From assembly GCA_947000775.1 (NCBI GenBank), contig CAMQGK010000058.1:2610001-2674000 (forward strand): a DNA stretch of 64,000 nt. Direction: 5' to 3'. The position numbers and the translations under genes are program-made. The DNA is from Pterois miles (taxonomy: Eukaryota > Chordata > Actinopteri > Perciformes > Scorpaenidae). Shown piece by piece: positions 37,781 to 48,600 of the stretch. Positions within the stretch are counted from its first letter, which is position 1, and every line of letters starts with the position of its first letter. A model generated the notes under the pieces. The model had not been told where the DNA came from, made no database searches, and saw only the letters and a list, made by a program, of their open reading frames with translations.

Positions 37781-38807
37781 GGGCGCCATTTTGGACCGGG
37801 AAGGACTGATCTTATCTGATATGTACAAATTAATTTGAGGTACATTCTATTTTATTTTATGTGATATTTACTTATTTATATATTTTTATTTCTTTTATTA
37901 CATGTTCCTTGACCACTTTTACTTTATTTTATCCACTTTGAATGTTATTTATTGTTATTAAATATTTTTTATTTCTATGACATTTGACAGTGCCATGTTG
38001 TTTGTATATTTTTTGATAATGAACAATAATAATGATAATAATAACATTGGGAAAAAAAACAACATACAAGTGAATGGGTAAAGCTGCCAGTTTTTTGGGG
38101 GGGATAAAAAGCACTATAATGTTTACATTTCCCAACCAATTTCAACGAGTCATTTTATATTCAAACGTTTATGATCTACAAGGAGAAACATTAAGTTATA
38201 GTCCTGATTTTTTCTTCTTTTCCCAAAGATTTTGCTGAAAAACTCTCAGCAACATTAACATTAGGTGTGATATTAATTAGCAGCTAATGTAACATAAATT
38301 AAACAAATTGATGTTACAGTAGTTAAAGTCATTTTGCCATGGGTAAGGTTAACTGTAGACACAGAGGTATTTACTACTATTCTGATTGCTCTTATTGGTA
38401 TGATATTGATAAGTGCCTGAAAATGAACGTAATAGTAATTGCAGTAGCAGTGTTAGGAGTAATGATTGATGGTCACTTCAATGGAGGATGACATTTCATT
38501 GTACATTATATTATATTAAATTAATTATTTTCTATGACATCGGTAATTCAGTTCATGTCAGCCTACAGTACACACTCTTCTCCTGAGCATCTAGCAATTA
38601 GAGCTCAACTAACCAGATTAAGTAACTAGAGACAAACTTTATTTTTCTATTCCACGTTGATCATAAACCCTTTAATCTAACAACAACTCGCCTATATCGA
38701 TTGTGAACTGTAGACGTTATAGTGCTTTATATCAAGAAAAATGGCAGCTTCCCCATTTATTTCTATAAGGGTTACAGGCCAGTCTGGCCCTGTCCAATAT
38801 GGTGCCC
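37781..38807 (-). mobile_element. Long-TIR DNA transposon, copy 2 (non-autonomous)
   Basis: Inverted relative to copy 1. The right end, read on the minus strand, gives GGGCACCATATTGGACAGGG, CCTGTAACCCTTATAG and TTTATGATCAACGTGGAATA, paralleling copy 1's left end, followed by GCTGACATGAACTGAATTAC. The left tip is GGGCGCCATTTTGGACCGGG. About 250 bases of AT-rich DNA (37810-38060) separate this tip from the rest of the left TIR, which resumes at GATAAAAAGCACTATAATG. No coding capacity. It fills most of the gap between the traf2 and rabl6 start regions. Confidence 0.7.
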
Positions 38808-39077
38808 ATGTTGACATGTCTATGGGAGTGGACATGGACCTGGACCATGGGGATTGGACCAGAGCTGCTGCAAAGTAGCTACATTTAGGCAGTATAGTCT
38901 CAGAAGTCTTGTCATTGTGTCTTCAAAATAAAAGCAAGGTATTCGTCAGTTTTAGGATGTGCACAATCGTCACACAGAGAATGGGATCTTGTACTCATGA
39001 TGTCTGAAAGTTGATGCTTTACATTGTTATTGCAGACGAGTTCCCTTTGAATTGTGTAGAAAATTAATGAACGAGTC

Positions 39078-39358
39078 ATCCATCCATCATCTGGACCCGC
39101 TTCTCATATTCATTGTCACGGGGGGCTGACACAGAAACAGACAACCATTCACACTCACATGCACACCTAGCGGAAACTTCATGTCAACTACTAACCTAAC
39201 GTGCATGTCTTTGGACTGTGGGAGGAACCCATAGAAAACCCACGCTAACATGGGGAGAGCATGCAAACTCCACATAGATGGGCTCCAAGCTGAGTTTGAA
39301 CCATGCGACCTTCTTGCTGTAAAGTGACAGTGCTGACCGCTTCACCACCATGCAGTCT
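39078..39358 (-). repeat. tRNA-headed (GGAT)n repeat, minus-strand copy
   Basis: Ordered reverse complements of the 832-1195 blocks: CATCCATCCATC, ACAACCATTCACACTCACAT, GCATGTCTTTGGACTGTGGG, and the tRNA-like head ending ACCGCTTCACCACCATGCAG. Confidence 0.75.
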
Positions 39359-39839
39359 ATGAAAGGGTCATTTTGCATTTACTGCAGTTTTTTTGTTTTT
39401 GCTAGTATGTGGCCAGATTTTCAGAAATCTTCAGATTTTGCCCCCTCGGTCTTCTAAAGAAGTTGGGCCTCCAGTGTACCGAGTGGGTAGTCCCTTAAAA
39501 TCTGTTCAGAGACTGATGTCTGTGGATCATCCTGAGTTACAGCTCACAATAAAATACATTGTTTTTGACTTTTCATCACAATGTAGCGCATCAGATGGAG
39601 TTCAGTGTCCAGTTATGGAATCATAGATGTTTAAATTTCCATTTCCTCTTTTAGGATTTCCCATCCTTATTGGTTTAACAGCTGCCATTCATTCTTGACT
39701 TGTGGAGGACTGTGTAATATAATTACTGAATGAACATTGTGGTGGGATTTCTTTCTCAACTGCTGTTTGTTTCCGAGGTTTCCGAGGATTCTTGGTTAAA
39801 TGTAATTTCCTAATGCTTCCATGCATGCTTTATTTTGAA

Positions 39840-40009
39840 AGTTGGAGCGGAAGTTGTGCATTAGCGCCTGGCGCTTGATGCTGGGTCTGTGTAGCTGCTC
39901 TGTTTGCAAAGGAATGTCGCTGCTGCTGTGTCCCTGCTGGGATGGAGGACTGACAGATGTTCGGAGAGGAAGATGTCGGGACTGCAGTGTCTTATCGTGT
40001 TAAATAACG
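39840..40009 (+). promoter_or_regulatory. rabl6: rabl6 promoter and non-coding first exon
   Basis: A CpG-rich patch with an ETS-type site (GCGGAAGT, 39847-39854), common in TATA-less housekeeping promoters. A good splice donor (GTGAGT) follows at 40010 after AAATAACG. The matching acceptor would be TTTTCCTTCAG ending at 42539, so the 5' UTR would be this exon plus 42540-42617. The start site is inferred, not visible. Confidence 0.5.
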
Positions 40010-40734
40010 GTGAGTATTTGTAGCCGGTGCCGCCTGAGAGGAAGCGTCCAGTGTAGCTGCGGTTTAATGACACTGAGCGTTCAGGGGAAGCGCTAAGCTA
40101 GCTGCTAGCGTCCGGATAGCTAGCTAAACCAGAGCCAGAGGATAACGTTACCTTTCAGTCAGGGTAGGTTACAAACCCGGCTGCCTCATCACTGTTTGAA
40201 CCCTGTCTTACTCTTTACAGTATTTGGCTGTAAGATTGTAAACATTATTGCTTAAAAAAAACGATAAAGCCGTCTTTTAAGCGCTAACGTTAAACAGCCC
40301 GGGGTAGCTAATGCTAGCTGGATAACGTTAAAGGGGAAATTCACCCTTAAAAGAATGCAGTCACTGTGTTGTATTAACGTTACAGTACTGCTCGACTTTG
40401 AATTTGAGCTGCTCTCTCCTGCAGCTGAACAAAGACACCCTGATGTCAACTGGAGACAAATCCCGAGGCTGATCTGTGAATAATGTAATAGCTCCTGTGA
40501 CACTGTGACAGCCTGGGACCCATTAGGATTTAATGGGGACATGGAGCAGCTGTACCCTGCATATCACTAATATTTCTCTAATAATCAACTTATCGTTTTG
40601 TCTCACAAACACTGAAACATCAATATAGACAAATCTAACTGATAATAAAGCCTTTTTATTCTTGTGTCACGGTGTAAACACTGAGCACAAACATGTCATT
40701 TCAGGCTAGCCACCTTGTTGTGGGTTAGGAAACA

Positions 40735-42190
40735 AGTAATACCAAGTTTATTTCTGCAGCACACTCCGTGCACAGGGGCAATTCATTGTGCTTCACATGA
40801 ATAAAAACTACAAGGATCATCCAAATAAAGAATATGATTAAATGACATTACAGCGTACATAAATTAGTAATTAAACATAGAGTAATATACATTATTTCTG
40901 TGGTAATATAATTCAAAGATAAGTAATATAAAGTGTAAAGGTAACATTCATTTTAAAGGTCAGCAAATTCCATGGTAACTGGGTGATAATTAGTAGGTAA
41001 CCTATTTGAAAATTCTTTACTAGTTACTGTCAAATTAACCCAATATTTGCCTCAAATTGACTATATCATAAATATTATTTAATAATGCATATAATGGTTA
41101 AAATATGGCCGTTAGGCTTGGTGCACTGCTCTTCATTGGAGGTGGAAAACCAAAACTCATTTGTGTGACCTATTGCCTACACAAATTTAATCTGGTAGCT
41201 AATGTAATGAGACCAGGAGTTTTTAAAGATATTTCAGTTTATTTGCTAATTGTTATCTGTTTATTAGTAAAATTGGAAATAAAGCAGATCAATTAACATT
41301 GTATTCTTGTCCTGCAAATGTATTAAATAAATGACCTAATTACCAGCATTGGGAAGTAGCAGAATATGATTATTAAATAATATTTAGAATAATGTAATTT
41401 TCCATAAATCTTGAGATAAACATTGGGGTAATTTGGCTGTAATTCCAAAGAAATTTCAAATAGGTTACTTGCTAATTATCACCTAATTGTCATGAAATTT
41501 GCAGACCTGTAAAATGAAGTATTATCAAAGTAAATACAAAGTACATAAAATGAGAAGAAAATCATCATCACAAAAACATAGTAGTTCAGTCATAGACACA
41601 TGGAAAGAGGAATGTTTTTAATCTGGATTTAAAAATGGTTCCATTTGGTGCATATTAAGATCTTCTGGCAGTTTGGTCCATTTGCATACAGCATAACGGC
41701 TAAAAGTTGGGACTCTGGGCTGAATCCATGGATGTAAAAGGTTCATTAAACACATCAGAGGTGTGTTCTGGGCCTAAACCATACAGTGATTTATATGTTA
41801 GTAGCAGCATTTTAAATTTATTCTGTAACCAACTGGAAGCCAACATAAAGATGCCAGAACCAGAGCAATGCGCTCTGTTCTGTCCTCTTAGTCCCGATAA
41901 AGAGATGGACTATTGTTTCATCCCGATGGTTCAAAATGTTTTTTGAGGTTTCTGGAAATACATTCAGAATCTGAACAGCAATGGCTTTTCAGTGGTCACT
42001 GTGTATTTATTTTTGGATAATTATTTTGCAGAAAAATGAATACTTAGCTCTGTGACTGGAATGAATCACAGCCAGGGGCGACTTCAGATCAGTCTTAATG
42101 GTGTTTGTCTGTGTTCTGATATCTGTCAACTGATAAAACCAGAACATCATATGTACAGTACAAGTGTAGTTCTGTTGAAGTTACCAGATC
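40735..42190 (+). repeat. Dispersed repeat interrupted by a MITE
   Basis: Flanks share the character of a common fish repeat: GTTTATTTCTGCAGCACAC on the left; CAGTGATTTATATGTTAGTA, CAACTGGAAGCCAACATAAA and CAATGCGCTCTGTTCTGTCC on the right. It is interrupted by the TIR element at 40942-41530. Non-coding, in rabl6 intron 1. Confidence 0.45.
40942..41530. mobile_element. MITE-like element with about 80-bp terminal inverted repeats
   Basis: Left end: TAACATTCATTTTAAAGGTC, then AGCAAATTCCATGGTAACTG and GGTGATAATTAGTAGGTAAC. The reverse complement of the right end gives TACTTCATTTTACAGGTCTG, then CAAATTTCATGACAATTAGG and TGATAATTAGCAAGTAACC. About 430 bases of AT-rich non-coding DNA lie between. 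Family not recognised. Confidence 0.7.
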
Positions 42191-42617
42191 TGGTTTCAAG
42201 AGTTGTTCACACCTTGTAATGAAGACATGATTTTGAATGGGCTTTTGTGTGACAAACACAAAAACATTTTTTGAGGCCTACACCTTGAAAGGCAGTGGAT
42301 CTTAATTCCCAACAATAACTTCTGTATTCCTCTGTTATTGTTTTTTTCACAGATGATGCTCAAGACAACATAATAGTTACCTCCACCTCTGACTGGCGCC
42401 AAAGATCATCCAGTCAGATTTAAGGGAACCTCTGCTAAAGTCAGTGTCATTAGTTAGTAATTTGGCTTCATATTTGCTTCTAAGCATGGACCCTTAATTT
42501 CCTCAGCCATCAGGACACACTGTTACACTTTTCCTTCAGTTGTTGTATGACCAGTTGTCAGGGGAGTTTCATTGTACTACTGCGTGTTACTGGACAAGGT
42601 TGTGAAGCCCTGTCAAG

Positions 42618-45600
42618 ATGTTTTCAGCACTTAAGAAGCTGGTGGGATCCGAGCCAGGGCAGCTCAGGGACAAGAACATTCCGGCTGGCCTGCAGTCCAT
42701 GAACCAAAGTTTGCAGCGACGCTTCGCCAAAGGGGTCCAGTATAATAGTAAGTAATGCTGCCAATCTGGTGAACAGGCTTCTGCAGTTTAATATGTCTGT
42801 CTAGTCTGTATTTGCTTCTAGTGAAATCGGTGAACTTTGTTCTGACAAACTTATTGTACAATCTTTCCCACTCAAGTGAAAATAGTCATCCGGGGAGACA
42901 GAAACACTGGAAAGAGTACTTTATGGCATCGACTGCAGGGCAAGAAGTTTGTGGAGGAGTACCTGCCCACTCAGGAGATCCAAGCCACAAGTATCCATTG
43001 GAATTACAAAAGTAAGTCGTTGTGTAATCTTTAAACATTACAACTTATTTTATTTGATTACCACTGCTTTGGTCATGTTTCTATTTTGGTGAATATTTGA
43101 CGTCTGCTGTTTGTGCCTTGGTGATTATTTCAGTGGCTCCATATCAAGGTAAAAAAAAGAGAGATTGAGCATTTAGATTTAGCTCCTGCTAACCCAGTTA
43201 GAGTAGGTGTCTTTTATTTGTTAGTCATTCCATACCAAGCAAACCTTTTTCCACCACTACTCCTTCTAGTGTTGTCAGTTATTAGATCCATATTAGAGTC
43301 ACTTGCTCATTTGAAGTAGTTTCCTCTGTGGCCCAGGAACATGCATACTGAAACCACCTGTTCTGTTTCTCTCAGCTACTGATGATGTGGTCAAGGTAGA
43401 GGTGTGGGACGTGGTAGACAAAGGTAAGTGCTGACACACATGCCCTTTTAAAGTACCAGACTTTCCAATGAGGCTCACTTCGCTCTAAGAAGTTACACCC
43501 TTTTCTGTCTACTGCTGTCAGAATTTAATGACATCAAATAGCCGCATGGTTGCTCGTTTGTTTTTCTGTCCTCAGTGTTGATGTTGTCTTTTTTGCACCT
43601 TTCTTGCACTCATCTCAGGGCAAAAATATCCTCTTCCTGAAGGTGTAGGTGAGCGCCACTATAGTGTGTAAAAATTGAACTCGCTTGTGTGCTGTGGATT
43701 TGTCCTGCCTCGTTCCACTCTTATCTGAATGTCAATATTCTCAAGGTTTAGCTATTCCTGGGTTTGCTGCCTGCGTGGCTACATTTCTTAGTTTGGCTGA
43801 GTTTTCCGCCGTGTATAGCTCGAGCCTGAGCGTCTGCACCGTGTGAGCCATGACTTAATGCCGGCAGTAAAGGATAATGTGTGTTAAAATTAGACTGCAA
43901 CATGCTTTTCCATAAGAAAAGCGGCTGTGCTGCTCTGCTCGTTTTACTCACCATAATCTAACATAAAGCAACAATCTAAGCTGTAGGTTATGTTTAATCT
44001 TAACCCTTGTGATCTCTTGTTGTTTCAGGCAAAGGCAAAAGACGTGGAGAGAATCTGAAACTGGAGAATGAGCCCCAAGAGGTGATTATCACATGACTGT
44101 CATGTGGTTAGGAAACAGCCTCATATCTAGTATGTGGGTCAGTGATGGAGTTGGCCAGAGTAAGAGGTATGGTGACAAGTATTTCCTATATCATGTGATT
44201 AATACATGTGTCTGTGTGTTGTAGTCCGATGAGGTGGCCCTGGATGCAGAGTTCCTGGATGTGTACAAGAACTGTAATGGAGTCATCATGATGTTTGACA
44301 TTACCAAGCAGTGGTAAGTGGACCTGTCACAATAATTACATGAGTTATCGTATGATAAATGAACATGACCTTGATATTGCCCATTGTGTTAACGTGCATG
44401 TTTGTTTAAGACTGTCACCAACATTTTAGCTAACATGATGCCAGAATAATCAGCAGGGTCATCCCTACGACCATAAGACCTGGGCTTTGCGCAGATATTT
44501 CACACTTTTGTTAACTGAGCCTATAATTTATTTTATTTATTGTTGTGGTTTTTTTATTTAGAATATTTTAAAAAGAAACTCTTTTTCTATTTTCTATTTT
44601 CTATATTTTTCAGATTAAAATTGAATCTGATTTAACAGATTAAATGCAGGAATTTCTTAAAAAAACAATCTATAGACTGATAGAAAAATAATCCCTCTCA
44701 AGCATCAGTATGACCCACTTGCAGCGAGTGCTGGTGTCTGTATCCACAGAGACCCTGCAGCCCTCTGCCAGGATTCCCTCTTTTCTTCTCATTTTGCTTA
44801 TTTGGGTCTTTCTTGGTGCCAGCAAAGAGCTTTTTGGACCCATGTGGGAGTGTAACCAGGTTTTCCATAAGTGCCAGCTGTTGGCCAGACGGCCAAATAT
44901 TAAAACATTTCCAGCCGACTACTTTCATGCAGTTATTTTTTTTCAGAGTGAGTTCCTTGCCCTGACGATGAGCGGAGCCTAATTCATGAAAACGAAAGCT
45001 AAACCGTTTCTTACTCCTTGTTTGTGTGTACATGCAAGTAACGTTGAGTGAAATTAGCTAGCTAGCATTAGCAGCTGTGTAAACCCTAGGTAATGACAGC
45101 ATTAGCTAAGCACCAATGTAGAAAATTGTGGCCTGCTGTCAATGAATCAGTCGCAGCGATCCAAAAATACATTACAAAGCAGCCGTGCATTGACAGATGA
45201 GAAGGGGTCGTTATATTGTGGTGAGATATTATGAGCTTTAGTGTTTTCAGAGCTGCTAACATTAACGGAGGCTCCATTGAGTTATATTATGAGGGCTTCA
45301 GTCTCTGTTCAGTAAAAATGATAATTGGTTGAAAGTAAATTACATTGTTATTATGATGTATTGAAATGTAATCTCATGAAATTAAGTTTTTGGTGAGAAA
45401 CTTGAATAAATACAGTTGTTTACTATGAAAAATCTTTTTTTAATCAAACCCACTGTGGGACCAATAAAGGAATATCTTATCTTATCTTATCTTAGATGAC
45501 AACAACAAAGTACAGTATAGTACTACTGTGTAGGCTACAGTACCCTTCCGCCCCTGAAAAATAGGGCTTTCCAGAAGTTTCAGTGTAATTTGAAATTTTA

Positions 45601-48600
45601 ATTTACCATGAATATGTTTTTTTAATGTAAACTATAAACATTAAATTAAATCAGATCAAAATGTTATTGTTTTATTTAATGCAGAGATTTCAAAAGTGGC
45701 AGATACAATTTCTGAGTGTCAGACAAAAAAAAAAATACTTACCTGCCAAAGTCGGTCAAAAAAGTTCATTTCAGACCCTGCAGCCTGCCCTTCAGACAAC
45801 TGTAACATTGACATATTATTATATACTCTAAGAGTGAAGTTGATTGCTCTTTTATAGTTTGTTCTTGCATTATTATGTTATTATATTACCATTTATTACC
45901 ATTATGGGGGCGGCAGTAGCTCAGTCTGTAGGGAGTTGGCTTGGGAACCGGAGGGTCACCGGTTCAAGTCCCGACATGGACCAAAAACTGAGTGTGAACT
46001 GGTAGCTGGAGAGGTGCCAGTTTACCTCTTGGGCACTGCCGAGGTGCCCCTGAGCAAGGCACCAAACCCCCAACTGCTCGGGGCGCTTGTCAGGAGCAGC
46101 CCCCTCACTCTGACATCTCTCCATTGATGCATGTATGTGTGTTTCAGGTCTGCATGTACCATGTATAAGTTTAACAGAGTGTAAATTGAATTTCCCCACT
46201 GTGGGACTAATAAAGGTTGATCTTCTTCTTCTTCTGATCTTATATCAGTGGCGTAAATGGTCTTAAAATGACAGTGGGACAAAGCCCAATGGTGAGAGTC
46301 GTCTGTCTGAGTCGTCGTCCTCACGCCGTCTCGTCAGTGAGCTCTGATGCTACAATATGCATGGACAGATTAGGTTTCAGCTGAGAACTTCCACTGGTGG
46401 ATTTTGTTCAAAAAACCTTCAAAGACATTTCAACGTGGGTATTTTAGGCGTCCTGTCTCAGGGAGTAAAGATCTTTGTTTTCAAATAATATCATGGTGTA
46501 CCAGCGAGGTACTTTCCTTGTAGTAACAGTATTTGTACCACTGTCAGTATGTATTCATGCCATTCTCTCAGTCGTACGTGTGGATTATTTTTCTAGTTCA
46601 GCACATACAGGAAATACTTTCTATATTTTTCTTTTCAACAAATCTCATGAAAACACCCAAACCAACAGTGAATGCATTTCCCAACAAGTATTGTGTTTGT
46701 ATCAAAGCCTGATATATCCTCGTCCTCTGGGCCATAGAGCTCCATTGTCGTTAAACACAGTCGTGAGCCTCACTGTGTCACTGATTGACATGCTCCTTCG
46801 TTACCATGAACACACACACACTGTAGTTTATTCTGACTCAAACACACACACACACCATTCTGCTGCCATAAATACTCACTAGAGCATCAAATGTAGATTA
46901 ATCCACAGCTGAAAATAAATGTGCCTATTTCCTCTGGTTTGAGTAACGTTTGATAAAAAAAAACTACAGTAACCAATTGTTTGCGGAAATGATTCAGTCT
47001 TATTTACAAGGAAAGAATTCATCAATGAGCCATTTTTAAGGATGTAAGTCTTCAGAAGGCCTCAGTTAGAGCCACAGACAGGGAAGGGGAGTCGGACAGT
47101 ATTGAGACATTTTCATGGGATTTGTTGACAATAAAAATATAGCTCCAGACTTGTCTTATAAGCAGATATGTATAGTATGTGCATATATTCAGCTTATTTG
47201 CCTCCATCCATCCATCCATCCATCCATCGTGTAACCGCTTATCCCGTTAGGGGTCATGGGGGGGTTGGAGCCGATCCCAGCTGTCATTGGGCAAAGGCGG
47301 GGTTCACCCTGGACAGGTCGCCAGTCCATCGCAGGGCACATAGAGACAGACAACATATAGACAGACAACCATTCACGCTCACATTCACACCTACGGGCAA
47401 TTTAGAGTCATCAATTAACCTAAACAGCATGTCTTTGGACTGTGGGAGGAAACCGGAGTACCCGGAGAAAACCCACGCTTACTCGGGGAGAACATGCAAA
47501 CTGAGAGTACTAACCACTGCACCTCCATGCAGCCCCCTATCTTTTAAGGTCACAACAGCAGCAAGAGCTGATGTTGTAATGCGCAATCAATGTGTTCTTA
47601 TCATTTCTGAAGATCCTGTGAAGTCAGAACTGGTCTGCATTTTAAACCAATATGCCCAACTAGATTTAATATGCCTTTTCTTTCTAAGAGTGTCTAAAGA
47701 ACATTTTCTTTTCTGACATATTACAGCTTGTTGTTTTCTGTAATAACAGTTACCGACAGTAACCTTTCCACTGGTGCTTGCAGTAGTATATTTTATGTAT
47801 TTTTTTAATTAATGCCTTGGGAAAACTAATGTGCCTCTGTAAAATGATATGTTAGATGAATATTAATATGCAGTGTGACCATCTTGAATAAGTTTTAAAA
47901 AAATCAAGCCCACTAATATGGAGAATCCTTTAAACCTCATTAATTCATTCCTTTTGGTATAAGTGTCTTAAGTTTTCTTCACCCACCCACAGATCAATGT
48001 TGTGTTGTGGTTTTGTCAACTGCAGGACTTTTAACTACATCCTGAGGGAACTGCCCAAAGTACCCACCCATGTGCCGGTGTGTGTGTTGGGAAACCACAG
48101 GGACATGGGCGAGCATCGCGTAATCCTCCCCGATGATATAAGAGACCTGATTGCTGGACTTAACAGGTAGAGATCATCCATTTTCTAAACGGTAGTGATG
48201 GGTGGATGAAGCCTTATGAAGCTTTGGGTCTTCAGACACCACCAGAACACTGCTAGTCTTTGTTTTAGTCCCATGCCAGCATGTTAAATGTGTAATACTT
48301 GTTTTCAGAAGTGCTCTATTAAATGTAGATGTTATTGACTAATATGTTATAGTAAAATGATAATATAATGTTTAATAAGCCTAGTTATGTAATATTTTTG
48401 CTGACACAAAATGCAAATGTAGTTTATTGGTGTAGTTTTGGGATAAGGAGAGGGAATAACTGAGGAATGTGGCGATGCACACCAGAAAGACATAGCCATA
48501 AGTATAACAACATTTCCACCTGATAACAAGTGATAATGTAATAAAGGTTATAAGAACATTTAATGAATATTGTTCTCCAATTATGACATGTTGCATAAAT

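Larger units (their letters stand above)
39973..42551 (+). other. Possible upstream ORF in the rabl6 5' UTR
   Basis: An ATG at 39973 opens MSGLQCLIVLNN up to the donor at 40010. Joined to 42540 it continues for three valines and stops at TGA (42549-42551), giving a 15-codon peptide that ends before the rabl6 ATG. It depends on the inferred splice. Confidence 0.3.

Noticed and set aside
45905..45975. tRNA gene suggested by A- and B-box-like motifs
   Set aside because: The boxes belong to the SINE head; the body and L2-like tail follow, and no full cloverleaf was apparent. The same applies to the heads at 832, 39358 and 47535.
47168..47716. 182-codon open frame on the plus strand
   Set aside because: Most of it is the antisense of the tRNA-headed (GGAT)n repeat; a similar translation appears across the copy at 861-1295 on the minus strand, showing that it is repeat-derived.
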